Positions 7,335-14,754 of a DNA stretch of 19,086 nucleotides are shown here, in pieces. The notes beneath the pieces are model-generated. The model did not search any database, was not told the origin of the DNA, and saw only the letters and a list, made by a program, of their open reading frames with translations. Source of the DNA: UBA11855 sp035297385 (lineage in GTDB: Archaea; Thermoproteota; Bathyarchaeia; Bathyarchaeales; Bathycorpusculaceae); NCBI GenBank assembly GCA_035297385.1, contig DATGZD010000164.1:1-19086 (forward strand). The letters run 5' to 3'. A program made the position numbers and the translations under genes. The first letter of the stretch is position 1, and every line of letters begins with the position of its first letter.

Positions 7335-8693
7335 GTGCTGAGGGAAGCAAAAAAAACTCTATTGGTGCTAGCGGTCGCCATACTAACTGCAGCAGTGACA
7401 GTTGTTCTACTGGTGCAAATCAACCCTTCTGATAATGCAAAGAAAGAACATGAAATCTATGTTGGAGTGACCTATTGTGGAAACTCTGTGGAAGAGGGGA
7501 AACAGTTGATTGATCGAGTTAAAGGCTATACAAATCTGTTTGTGCTTCAATCAGGAGATTTGCAGAGGGACTTGGGAAGCATCAATGAATTAGGCGATTA
7601 TGCAGTGGCATCTGGAATGTACTTTCTTCCATATTTTGGCACTTATATTAGACAGACGTTTTCTACGTGGCTTGAGACTGCAAAGGAAAAATGGGGAGAC
7701 CACCTGTTAGGTATATATTATAGTGATGAACCTGCTGGAAAAATGCTTGATGACAATGTAAACTTTGGGAGGACAAATGCTGGCGACATAATATCAAAAA
7801 CAAGATACGGTGACATCGTCGTTCAAAAACCGGATAATACCGTTGTTCATTATGAAATAGGCGGAAACATCCATGTATATCAGCCTGAGAACATAAGCGC
7901 TGGCAGATCAGCAATTTACTTAACCTTCTTTCCAAACGGAACCATAACAACTGATAATCAAAATCAATATTCTGTTTCTTCCCTAACATACCAGAGTCTG
8001 ATGGCCGTCCGGCCATTCAAAGACATAAATGAAGCAGCTGAAAAATTTCTTGATCGTGATCGCGAAAATATTGAATACTTGCATAATTCAACTAAAGTAT
8101 TTACTTCTGATTATGTTCTACCTTGGTTTGACTATTCAGCAGGCTATGACGTTGTACTCGCTCAAATAGGCTGGAATCTTACGTTTAGTCAGCAGATAGC
8201 AATTGTACGTGGTGCTGCAAACCTGCAACGCAAAGATTGGGGAATAGTAATAACTTGGAAGTACGATACAGCACCATATCTTGATAACGGGACAGAAATT
8301 TTTTCTCAAATGAAATCTGCATACGAATGTGGAGCAAAGTGCATCATTCTTTTCAATTACTATGATGGTACAGCCTTTGCTCATGATACAATGAGAAATG
8401 AACATTTCCAAGCGTTGGAATCCTTCTGGAGAGACGTGGTCGACAACTCGAGCGTAGCACAAGGCTCAATCAAAGCAGATTCCGTATTAGTCTTGCCCAG
8501 GAATTATGGTTGGGGGATGAGATGGGAAAACGATAGAATCTGGGGAATCTTCAATGCTAATGAGACAACACAAAGGCTCTGGAGTCTGAAACAATCTGTG
8601 TTAGTAGACAATGATTTGAAAATAGACATTGTATATGAAAACTCAGATTTCTCATATACGACTAAGTACCAAGATGTCTATCAGTTGGGTTAA
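7335..8693 (+). CDS. Exported glycoside-hydrolase-like protein, C-terminus probably frameshifted
   Basis: The 452-residue product begins at GTG 7335 with a signal anchor (KKTLLVLAVAILTAAVTVVLLV, about residues 6-27), so the rest is extracellular. The following sequence has the feel of a TIM-barrel glycoside hydrolase: alternating beta strands and helices (YVGVTYCGN, LFVLQSG, YFLPYFGTY), a YYSDEPAGK motif at about residues 128-136 whose Asp-Glu could be catalytic, and later strands WGIVITWKYDTAPY and CIILFNYYDG. I cannot name the family. It belongs with the neighbouring surface protein and protease as a secreted block. The stop at 8691-8693 comes in the middle of sensible sequence; a one-base shift opens 43 further codons to 8821 (separate entry), so the native protein may be about 495 residues. 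Confidence 0.7.
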   Translation: MLREAKKTLLVLAVAILTAAVTVVLLVQINPSDNAKKEHEIYVGVTYCGNSVEEGKQLIDRVKGYTNLFVLQSGDLQRDLGSINELGDYAVASGMYFLPYFGTYIRQTFSTWLETAKEKWGDHLLGIYYSDEPAGKMLDDNVNFGRTNAGDIISKTRYGDIVVQKPDNTVVHYEIGGNIHVYQPENISAGRSAIYLTFFPNGTITTDNQNQYSVSSLTYQSLMAVRPFKDINEAAEKFLDRDRENIEYLHNSTKVFTSDYVLPWFDYSAGYDVVLAQIGWNLTFSQQIAIVRGAANLQRKDWGIVITWKYDTAPYLDNGTEIFSQMKSAYECGAKCIILFNYYDGTAFAHDTMRNEHFQALESFWRDVVDNSSVAQGSIKADSVLVLPRNYGWGMRWENDRIWGIFNANETTQRLWSLKQSVLVDNDLKIDIVYENSDFSYTTKYQDVYQLG

Positions 8694-8821
8694 CAGTAAT
8701 AGCTCTGACAAATAGCTTTGAACTGTTTTTTTACACGATTTCTCCAGAATTTCTTTTAATAGCTAAACAAGGCAACGGCGTGGTAACAGCTACAGAAGTA
8801 CCAAATATTCAAGATAACTAA
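8666..8821 (+). pseudogene. Out-of-frame C-terminal extension of the hydrolase-like gene
   Basis: Frame 2 is open from 8666 to TAA at 8819-8821 and begins exactly where the main frame (frame 0) meets its stop. Adding one base near 8687-8691 (GGGTT) would make the protein continue as LGLTVIALTNSFELFFYTI and onward to VPNIQDN. The segment has no start codon context of its own and the composition is protein-like. No heptanucleotide slippery site is present, so a mutation or assembly indel is more likely than programmed frameshifting. Confidence 0.4.
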
Positions 8822-8918
8822 ATTCACAAATAATGTAGAGATCTATCAACATATTATCAGCAAATAGAATTGTTTTCACTGAGGCATGCTAGTTCATGCA
8901 TTTATGACTAATTGACGC

Positions 8919-9896
8919 CTAGTAAAAAGTTGATGATTTTCTCTTTTTCCTTTGCATACAAATAGATAATGACACGATAATCAATAACATTAATACCATA
9001 ATTGTCAGTGGTATCGAGATTTCCAAGTCCGTCAGACATTGAAGTGCAAACGTTAAAAACATTGTGCCATAGCTTGTTAGCGTTTCCAGTAAATTGAGAG
9101 GCGAGGATAGATACGGATTCCAAACTGAATCCTCGGGTAGAGAATCAGATGGCAAGTTATCGTAGGAAATTGGCAAATACGCATATACGATGTTTGAAGG
9201 AAGAGTGATCAAAGCTTTTTGTACAACAATATTCGACGAGTAGAATCGGTCAGGAGCTGACATCCAGGCAAACACTTTGGAAACTCCATAAACATCAAGA
9301 GTAGAGAGTTGTTGTACTGTATTCTTGGGTGTATAAGCAGGAAACATTACGTCACGATTATAATTGCTATGGTCCAATCCTAGGCTATGTCCTAACTCAT
9401 GCAGAGCAACATTTTGCATATCCACTTCGCTTAAGATGTACCCACGTGAGTCCTCTGAGGAAAGAATAATCGTGTTGTTTATGATGGTGGATGGCAGTTT
9501 ATATACTGATCTTGATATGCCAATTTCAGTAGTATTAGTCATTGATGTTTTTGTCCAATTAATGTACATATCAAAACCGGATTTCAACGTGCTTGCTGCT
9601 GTCGGAATTAGCATTATTCTTGAAAGATAGTTAAAATCTGAGTAATTTACTCCGAAATCATGGATTGCATTGTTCCATTGACCTATAGCTCGCAGAGTAG
9701 CGTTAAGGTACGATGAAGTCCACCAAGTTACAGTATTATCCGGAGTGATTATCAATACACGTATCGTTGAACGATCCCAAGTAATTCCTTGAAGATCTAC
9801 ATAAGGTGCTGTCTGTGTAGTTGCTGCAGTAAACGTAATCATTGTAGCTGTTAGAAACATGATTAACAAAAACCCAAAGGTTGTTCTCAACTGCAT
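8919..9896 (-). CDS. Membrane-anchored matrixin-type zinc metalloprotease
   Basis: The 325-residue product has a signal peptide (about residues 1-26). The catalytic motif HELGHSLGLDH is at 166-176: HExxHxxGxxH, with H166, H170 and H176 binding zinc and E167 acting as base. DVMFPAY (182-188) gives the Met-turn (M184) that defines the metzincin clan. The N-terminal half of the domain has the expected W-N-A pattern (AIGQWNNAI, 70-78). A membrane helix at about 293-313 with a QRKKRK stop-transfer tail holds it at the cell surface. No cysteine switch or obvious propeptide is visible, so it may be made active. Start at ATG 9896 follows GTGAGAAG. It faces the hydrolase-like gene tail to tail; cleavage of neighbouring surface proteins or extracellular peptide scavenging are both possible. 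Confidence 0.88.
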   Translation of the reverse strand: MQLRTTFGFLLIMFLTATMITFTAATTQTAPYVDLQGITWDRSTIRVLIITPDNTVTWWTSSYLNATLRAIGQWNNAIHDFGVNYSDFNYLSRIMLIPTAASTLKSGFDMYINWTKTSMTNTTEIGISRSVYKLPSTIINNTIILSSEDSRGYILSEVDMQNVALHELGHSLGLDHSNYNRDVMFPAYTPKNTVQQLSTLDVYGVSKVFAWMSAPDRFYSSNIVVQKALITLPSNIVYAYLPISYDNLPSDSLPEDSVWNPYLSSPLNLLETLTSYGTMFLTFALQCLTDLEISIPLTIMVLMLLIIVSLSICMQRKKRKSSTFY

Positions 9897-10229
9897 CTTC
9901 TCACATTCGCGTTCTATCTCAAAGTGCGTTTTGAAGCATTAAGCTAACTTACAGGATTAAGCTCATGCCATGATTATGTATGGTGCTTTCAAGTCTATAG
10001 AATCTTAATAAACATTACGCAGGGATTTATCAACACAAATACAGTCAAACTCAATTAATACCCGCCTTACAGACAGAAAGTTAACATGAAGATATTTGAT
10101 GTATCGACACATGAACTCTAAAACACTACTCAGAAATAACAAAATCTTTACTCAAAAATGTTGAATAAACACTGCCAAAAACTCATGTAAACAAGACGAA
10201 ACGGCAATCTGAAGAAAAAATGTGATAGT
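9897..10229. other. Intergenic stretch between divergent protease and Cys-motif genes
   Basis: No gene is visible. The left part must hold the promoter of the minus-strand protease and the right part that of the 57-residue plus-strand gene, but neither TATA box stands out. ATTAAGCT occurs twice 19 bases apart (9937 and 9956); this is too short to interpret. Confidence 0.4.
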
Positions 10230-10403
10230 ATGAAGACAGAAAACACTTGCATTAATTGTGCTTCATTAGAATGTTGTATTAGACTTAATTGTGAAGATAA
10301 TGAGCTAGAAACTGAAAGTCTAAAACCAGAAAATGAGGACATGAACATTATTGTTGAAAGTGTCGTTTCCAGATTGGTTGAGAAAGTCATTGCTGCTAAA
10401 TGA
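10230..10403 (+). CDS. 57-residue protein with CxxC-type Cys motif
   Basis: ATG 10230 opens a 57-codon frame ending in TGA 10401-10403. The N-terminus holds CINCASLECC plus a further Cys (residues 7, 10, 15, 16 and 21), which suggests binding of zinc or an iron-sulfur cluster. The rest is acidic (about 22-39) and then a strongly amphipathic helix, NIIVESVVSRLVEKVIAA (39-56), likely to mediate dimerisation or partner binding. The first motif matches CLTCANLIGC in the frameshifted gene at 1137-1587, so a small family exists in this genome. Function is unknown. The codon pattern and the matching motif argue that it is real, although a longer frame exists on the opposite strand. Confidence 0.6.
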   Translation: MKTENTCINCASLECCIRLNCEDNELETESLKPENEDMNIIVESVVSRLVEKVIAAK

Positions 10404-10466
10404 AGACGACAAAAATGTATAATTCTCCTAATCTTTTAGTGTCCACGTATTGTAGCAAGCGTATAG

Positions 10467-10700
10467 CTATTCTTCTTTTAGAACGGTGACTTTTATCACG
10501 CTGACGGGGCAAGAGACCTCTGCTTCTTGTGCTTCTTTGAGCTTATCATCGTCGAAATCACCTTCAGATTTACCGTTGCTTGTCCCACCAACGACCTTAG
10601 ATTTACCTTCAGCATCGGACTCAAAATGAGCAGGATCTAACGTATAACAAGTAGCGCAGGCGATGCATCCTTCTCTATCAACCTCAACCTTGAATTTCAT
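10467..10700 (-). CDS. Single-cluster [4Fe-4S] ferredoxin
   Basis: The 77-residue protein starts at ATG 10700, supported by AAGGAGGTG just upstream; an earlier in-frame codon at 10721 lies before this site and is not used. Cluster ligands are C12, C15 and C18 (CIACATC) and C64 followed by Pro (SCPVSVI). Only one set is present, so it carries one [4Fe-4S] cluster and works as a soluble low-potential electron carrier. The other half of the fold has lost its Cys set and holds a flexible Gly/Ser/Asp-rich insertion (about residues 37-53). This single-cluster type is common in archaea. It follows the DUF488 gene on the same strand with a 40-base gap, so the two may be co-transcribed. Its redox partner is not evident from the neighbours. 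Confidence 0.9.
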   Translation of the reverse strand: MKFKVEVDREGCIACATCYTLDPAHFESDAEGKSKVVGGTSNGKSEGDFDDDKLKEAQEAEVSCPVSVIKVTVLKEE

Positions 10701-10705
10701 CTTAC

Positions 10706-10717
10706 ACCTCCTTAACC
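10706..10717 (-). promoter_or_regulatory. Strong Shine-Dalgarno fixing the ferredoxin start
   Basis: On the minus strand AAGGAGGTG precedes ATG 10700 by about five bases. It rules out the upstream in-frame start at 10721. Confidence 0.75.
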
Positions 10718-10740
10718 ACATATTTTAATCAAATTATCGT

Positions 10741-11115
10741 TCATTGAGCATTTTTTAATTTCGTCTCAATATATTCCTTTAATGCTGTTGCATTGTTGAG
10801 TTTCTCTTCTTTTGACGCAAAAACAAAAGTAATGGTATGTTGCATGGATTCTTTTGAAAGTTTAGAAAGCTGATCTTCCTTTTGTTCAAGCTCTTTCCAG
10901 TATTTTTCTTTAAACCGTGTCCATTTAGATGGGTCATGTGCATACCATTTTCTTAACTCTGTGCTGGGCGCTAGGTCTTTATACCATTCATCAATCTTAC
11001 TATCTTCCTTCTTCAATCCCCTAGGCCATAATCTCTCAACTAGAACTCGGTTTCCATCTTCAGGAGACGGCTTTTCATAAACTCTTTTCAGGAGAATTGG
11101 CATAAAACAAATCAT
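10741..11115 (-). CDS. DUF488 (YeaO-like) family protein
   Basis: At 124 residues this is full length for the short DUF488/YeaO type. The diagnostic stretch is RVLVERLWPRGL (about residues 23-34), followed by the conserved WYKDLAPSTELRKWYAHD (44-61) and WxxFKxxYWKEL. The last part, TITFVFASKEEKLNNA, matches the family's terminal strand and helix. The protein is soluble. The biochemical role of DUF488 is unproven; the conserved Arg, Asp and aromatic residues suggest an active site. Starts at ATG 11115 and ATG 11103 are both possible; the latter gives MPILLKRVYE, the more typical family opening. The ferredoxin gene follows after 40 bases on the same strand. Confidence 0.88.
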   Translation of the reverse strand: MICFMPILLKRVYEKPSPEDGNRVLVERLWPRGLKKEDSKIDEWYKDLAPSTELRKWYAHDPSKWTRFKEKYWKELEQKEDQLSKLSKESMQHTITFVFASKEEKLNNATALKEYIETKLKNAQ

Positions 11116-11312
11116 CCGACGTTTTTAATAAACTACATGCACTTCGCGCTATGCCATTGATAAAGATGTGTGACTAGCTACCTGCAGCCACACATCACCA
11201 CAATTATGTAAACCTTAAGAAACACTAAGAATGCTATCACTGCTTCATGAATAAGTTCTTTTCTTGAATAATCTTTTTCATGAGCGGCATGTTGAAAATC
11301 ATTCTTGACCTT

Positions 11313-12272
11313 CTACGTGTTTGCTGCTGCAGGTGCTTCAAACAAATATCCTTCTTCGCATAATCGATTTAGTAACAAATGGAAATATACCATTCCACTG
11401 TAAGGTTTCCATCTTGCAGCTAAGGTTTTTGCTTCCTCATAGGTCAACTTATCAGGCAAATTGAGCCAACGCTCAAGACCTCGGCGACCGCCAGCATCAC
11501 CAGTTGGAAAAACGTTAAGTCTACCTAATCCTCGCAGAAGAATATACTCACCTGTCCAAGTTCCAATGCCTCTCAATTGTAACAATTGGTTCAAAACCTC
11601 TTCGTCTCCCAGCACTGTACATCGTTCGAAGTCTATTTTTCCAGCTAAAGTAGCTTGGGCTAACTCAATTATTGCCCGCCCTTTCTGGTAACTAAAACCT
11701 AATTTTCTAAAATCTTCAGGTGTTAACTTTGAGAGATCTTTAGGAGTTGGAAAGGCATAGCTCATTGTATTCTCTGATTGAAAAGTCCTGCCGTAATTGA
11801 TAGCTAAACGATTGAGTAAAGTAATGCCTATGTTTAATGAGACTTGTTGGCAAGCAATGCCGTTTACTGCTGCCTCAAAAATAGTTTGAAAAAGAGGAGG
11901 TTTGAAGCCGCAAAAACAATTCACCAAAAACTTGAGTTTTTCATCTTCGAGGGCAGTATTGTAAAAGTCTGAGAGATCTATGTTAGTACCCAAGCATTTT
12001 TCAACAATATCTTCTATGTATTTTTTAACCTCTGTACCTAAATGTAATCCGGCTAAATTTACAACCAGACTGACACTATCTTTTTCCGTTTTCTGCGTAA
12101 CTATAGTCTCAACGGGTTCGCCTCCAATAAGGAAAACTCTTCTCCAAGTATCCTTATACCATGAATCCATAACATTGTTCGATCGACGTCGCAATGCCCA
12201 AACTGTTAAATCTAATCTAAAAGGCTCTTTTGGCTTTATTTTGAAGGATAATCTTTCCATATAATACAGCAC
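11313..12272 (-). CDS. AlkA-type DNA-3-methyladenine glycosylase (HhH-GPD)
   Basis: The 319-residue enzyme should remove alkylated purines from DNA, starting base excision repair. A helix-hairpin-helix, LRGIGTWTGEYILLRGLG (233-250), is followed by NVFPTGD with D259 as the catalytic Asp of the HhH-GPD superfamily. The motif ACQQVS (140-145) at the start of the helical core is typical of AlkA enzymes. Residues 1-115 form the N-terminal AlkA-like domain. There is no C-terminal four-Cys iron-sulfur loop, so it is not a Nth/MutY-type enzyme. GTG 12272 has AAGGAGAGG about 11 bases upstream; ATG 12260 (MERLSFKI) is the alternative. The gene is single, divergent from the DUF5658 gene. Confidence 0.88.
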   Translation of the reverse strand: MLYYMERLSFKIKPKEPFRLDLTVWALRRRSNNVMDSWYKDTWRRVFLIGGEPVETIVTQKTEKDSVSLVVNLAGLHLGTEVKKYIEDIVEKCLGTNIDLSDFYNTALEDEKLKFLVNCFCGFKPPLFQTIFEAAVNGIACQQVSLNIGITLLNRLAINYGRTFQSENTMSYAFPTPKDLSKLTPEDFRKLGFSYQKGRAIIELAQATLAGKIDFERCTVLGDEEVLNQLLQLRGIGTWTGEYILLRGLGRLNVFPTGDAGGRRGLERWLNLPDKLTYEEAKTLAARWKPYSGMVYFHLLLNRLCEEGYLFEAPAAANT

Positions 12273-12395
12273 ATCTCTTAGATCCTCTCCTTACCGATAA
12301 GCGTTTCATACGATCAACAGATTTAGCCAATAATTGTCAAAAATAAATCTTTGAAATTTCGTCGTTTGAACTAAATGTCTCCTAATTGGATAGTC

Positions 12396-12402
12396 TATAA
12401 AA
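12396..12402 (+). promoter_or_regulatory. Possible TATA box between divergent genes
   Basis: TATAAAA sits about 100 bases before GTG 12502. A second A/T motif, ATTATAAAC at 12421, lies about 80 bases before it. Either could drive the DUF5658 gene with a leader of 50-70 bases. Confidence 0.35.
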
Positions 12403-12501
12403 TGAAGAGACGCGCGTAAGATTATAAACCCGTTTTCTATTTGACTACATGTCTTTCAGTCTACGTGACGTGTAAGACGGCGAGTTGGGGGAACAAATAC
12501 A

Positions 12502-12834
12502 GTGACAGTTATGTTTCCAAGAGCAGACTTCTTAATTCCAGCAGGCCTAGTTATGTCTGGCGTCATTATGGATATTTTTACAACATTTGCTGCATTATCA
12601 CTCGGACTCACCGAGAAAAATCCGATGACAGTGTTTCTTATAGCTTGTTTTGGTTTAACAGAATTCATGATTTTCAAATTTGTTCTAAGCTTGGGTTTAA
12701 TTGCGACGTTAGGTTTTATTGCTTGGCGACGTCAACATGCTAGCCTAACGAAGCTTATTCGCTGTGGACTCTGGCTCCTCTTTGTTGCTTACTTACTAGT
12801 TGCGTTAAGTAATCTCCAAGCCTTAATCCAATAA
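12502..12834 (+). CDS. DUF5658-type membrane protein
   Basis: The product is 110 residues with about three to four membrane helices: near 9-27, 44-66 and 87-106, with the basic loop WRRQHASLTKLIRC between the last two. The motif D-x-x-T-T-F-A-A-L-S-L-G-L-T-E-K-N-P (about residues 24-41) is the hallmark of the DUF5658 family, in which an Asp/Thr pair in helix 1 and an E-x-N-P turn are conserved. The function of the family is unknown. The start is GTG 12502 or ATG 12511, both behind GGGGGA. A small membrane peptide gene follows on the same strand after 116 bases with its own TATA box, so they are probably separate transcripts. Confidence 0.7.
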   Translation: MTVMFPRADFLIPAGLVMSGVIMDIFTTFAALSLGLTEKNPMTVFLIACFGLTEFMIFKFVLSLGLIATLGFIAWRRQHASLTKLIRCGLWLLFVAYLLVALSNLQALIQ

Positions 12835-12904
12835 TTAGACAATATATAGCCTTCCACAAGCCTATTTCTAATAAAATGTAGTTGCTCCTTCACAATCACA
12901 TACC

Positions 12905-12912
12905 TTAAAATA
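12905..12912 (+). promoter_or_regulatory. TATA box of the 50-residue membrane peptide gene
   Basis: TTAAAATA ends 38 bases before ATG 12951. It leaves room for a short leader that includes the TGGAGGT ribosome binding site near 12934-12940. Confidence 0.45.
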
Positions 12913-12950
12913 GCAATACTAACTCTGAGTTTTATGGAGGTTTTAAAAGA

Positions 12951-13103
12951 ATGGCATTATTAGACCTGCTATTTGTAGTCGCTGCTATACTGATCATTAT
13001 CTGGCTCATTGGATTAGTTGCCTTTAACCTAGGTACTATCATCTACGTGCTGCTTGTCATTGCAATCATCATAATAGTTATCCGACTGCTTGGCTATAGA
13101 TAG
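12951..13103 (+). CDS. lmo0937/DUF5670-like 50-residue membrane peptide
   Basis: ATG 12951 sits nine bases after GGAGGT and opens exactly 50 codons to TAG 13101-13103. The peptide is two membrane helices, about residues 4-24 (DLLFVVAAILIIIWLIGLV) and 29-46, joined by a short AFNLG turn and ending in RLLGYR. The length of 50, the helix-W-L-x-G-L-V pattern and the I/V-rich second helix ending in Arg-Leu-Leu match the lmo0937 (DUF5670) family, which is widespread in bacteria and often stress induced; its function is unknown. In an archaeon this suggests either wide distribution or transfer from bacteria. A T-run terminator follows at 13152-13158. Confidence 0.75.
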   Translation: MALLDLLFVVAAILIIIWLIGLVAFNLGTIIYVLLVIAIIIIVIRLLGYR

Positions 13104-13151
13104 CGATCAGTAAAATGGTTACGATTCTAGCCTATATTTCCAGCAGCAGCC

Positions 13152-13158
13152 TTTTTTT
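13152..13158 (+). terminator. T-tract terminator after the membrane peptide gene
   Basis: Seven T residues 48 bases after the stop codon of the 50-residue peptide gene, preceded by a GCAGCAGCC stretch without a clear stem. A T-tract alone is enough for archaeal termination. Confidence 0.45.
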
Positions 13159-13231
13159 CTATTCAAAAAAACACCGGGCTAAAATCTTGTAAAACTTAGC
13201 ATGCCAGAAGAATGACGAGATAGGCTACATA

Positions 13232-13899
13232 CTAATAACTATTAATTGGTTCTTTAATCCATACTTTAACCCTACTTTCAATCCTAATTCTTGTCTCAAA
13301 CTGCATTAGATTAACCTGAACTCGAACAAAACGATCATCTTTACATTTGAACTCCTTTATTATCTCATTCTCAAGCATAGGTAATGAAATATGTTCATCA
13401 CAGCCAACTTGATTCCAAAAATGAAGTTGAATTTTTTCTCTTTTTTTCAAGTCCTTCTTATTTCTCGATGAGTTCATATATTCTCTAACTCTTCGCCCAT
13501 ATTTCTCATTTATTTTCTTCCTAAATTCAACATAGACTTTCATATTAAACTCAACGTCCACTGTTTCAAGTCTTGATACTTCAGATCAAAACTGTAAATT
13601 TCGAATTTTTTCTTGCCATAACAAGTATATTCGATGTGGAAACATGAACGGGTAAGTTGCCATTATTTCATCAATTCTCTTTCTCTCCTCAAAATCTAGC
13701 CAGAAAGCCACCTTCCTTATCTGCGAATTCCACTTTATTCAATAGCGTGTATAATGGACCATAAGCTTTTTCTAACCCATTCCGAGAATCAGCAATTAAA
13801 TGCCTATTCTCCTCCATCTTAGCGCGTTTGAATGTAGCGTAGCCTTCAACGGCAGCAAAAACGACTAGTGAAAACGTTAAAATTATGTGGGTTTCTCAT
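13232..13899 (-). pseudogene. Broken gene for a ~220-residue membrane-anchored protein
   Basis: Read from right to left, coherent protein runs through several frames. Piece 1 (13895-13689) begins in the middle of a membrane helix (LTFSLVVFAAVEGY) and continues KMEENRHLIADSRNGLEKAYGPLYTLLN, ending at TGA 13691-13689. Piece 2 (13699-13586) in another frame reads LDFEERKRIDEIMATYPFM and then IYLLWQEKIRNLQF up to an in-frame TGA (13588-13586). Piece 3 (13585-13232) stays in that frame and reads MKVYVEFRKKINEKYGRRV and onward to the true stop. ATG 13899 could be the start, but its frame needs a further shift to enter the helix. I believe the pattern of an N-terminal helix, then GPLYTLLN and TYPFMF, is that of uncharacterised archaeal proteins. 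Function unknown. Confidence 0.7.
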
Positions 13900-14155
13900 C
13901 GAAGTTTAGGTCTTATAAAACTGGTATACGTAAACCGGTTATTTCTGGAGAATAAAGTACGATGATTAAAACGACTAATACTGAAAGAAGATAAATCGTC
14001 AATTCTCTTTACGCATGTAAGTCCCGGATGCTATTGTACTTTCTTCACTTTTAATTTTTACCTTTACTCATAGAGAAGAAGATACTTATTTCGAGAAGGT
14101 AATTTAGAACGAAAAAAAAGTGTGGAAAAGCATTCAAGATTTAGTTTTGGTTGCA

Positions 14156-14659
14156 TTACACTCGTATTGCAGCTCGCATCAACAATGTGAAGTTACCATT
14201 ATTAGTTAATAATCGAGCTCCAATTCTTACGACATAGAGGCGCCCACCCATCCACGAGTATCGTCCAACCAACTTTAGCGTTATTGCTTGACCATCTGGT
14301 CCTGTTCCTTCCGCTTTTAGCAGAATAAGATGTCTTCCCCGCAGCACTCCACCTTCACCAGACGCAATTGTATATGTTGCACCATTAACATCAATAGAAC
14401 CGTCAACGACATTAAATCTAAGTACAGTATTGTTGCTGGTAGCACGCTCCAAAGTTAATGTAAAATTCGCAGACGAGGTTATAATCTCACCGTTTCTCAC
14501 TTCTCTTGCTATTCCTTTTGCTAAAAGAGTCTTGTTTGCCGCTATGTTACTGTCGTCAGCGGGCAAAGCATAAGCTGCGTAAGGTATAGCCACCACAAGC
14601 ACAACAATAACTACTACTGCTATGATGATTAGTCTACTTTTCTTCCTTATATTTACCAT
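14156..14659 (-). CDS. Exported protein of unknown function
   Basis: The 167-residue product starts at ATG 14659, eight or so bases after GGAGGTG. A basic MVNIRKKSR opening and a hydrophobic run (LIIIAVVVIVVLVVAIPYAAYAL, about residues 10-32 in outline) form a signal peptide or anchor, cleavable at ALPA. The rest is beta-rich: FTLTLE, VLRFNVVDGSIDVNG, GVLRGRHLILLKAEG, ITLKLVGRYSWMGGRLYVVRIGARL. It has no Cys and no catalytic motif. Such a fold could bind ligands or coat the surface, but no family is recognised. It is the last of three minus-strand genes here. Upstream lies the repeat TGCACCAAAGATGAA (14737-14751), which also occurs before the next gene, hinting at shared control. Confidence 0.72.
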   Translation of the reverse strand: MVNIRKKSRLIIIAVVVIVVLVVAIPYAAYALPADDSNIAANKTLLAKGIAREVRNGEIITSSANFTLTLERATSNNTVLRFNVVDGSIDVNGATYTIASGEGGVLRGRHLILLKAEGTGPDGQAITLKLVGRYSWMGGRLYVVRIGARLLTNNGNFTLLMRAAIRV

Positions 14660-14736
14660 ATATTTTTCACCTCCACACTTACATTGTTACTTACGCCTTT
14701 GTTGAGGTGTTTAAAAAGGAAGCCGCACTCTTGATG

Positions 14737-14751
14737 TGCACCAAAGATGAA
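14737..14751. repeat. 15-bp motif TGCACCAAAGATGAA, copy 1
   Basis: Identical to 15149-15163. It lies in the gap before the exported-protein gene (start 14659), 78 bases upstream of its ATG. The two copies are exact over 15 bases, and each sits just upstream of a minus-strand gene. Confidence 0.55.
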
Positions 14752-14754
14752 TAC

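Noticed and set aside
8681..8697. Programmed -1 frameshift at the end of the hydrolase-like gene
   Set aside because: No X-XXY-YYZ slippery sequence and no clear downstream stem; a simple indel is the better reading.
10148..10390. 80-codon minus-strand frame over the Cys-motif gene
   Set aside because: Antisense frame with Ser/Phe-rich composition; the plus-strand 57-codon frame has the conserved Cys motif.
12441..12743. 100-codon plus-strand frame over the DUF5658 gene
   Set aside because: Different frame of the same strand; the DUF5658 frame carries the family motif and membrane helices.
13586..13588. Selenocysteine recoding at the in-frame TGA
   Set aside because: The same gene has other frame disruptions, and no SECIS-like structure was evident, so decay is more likely.
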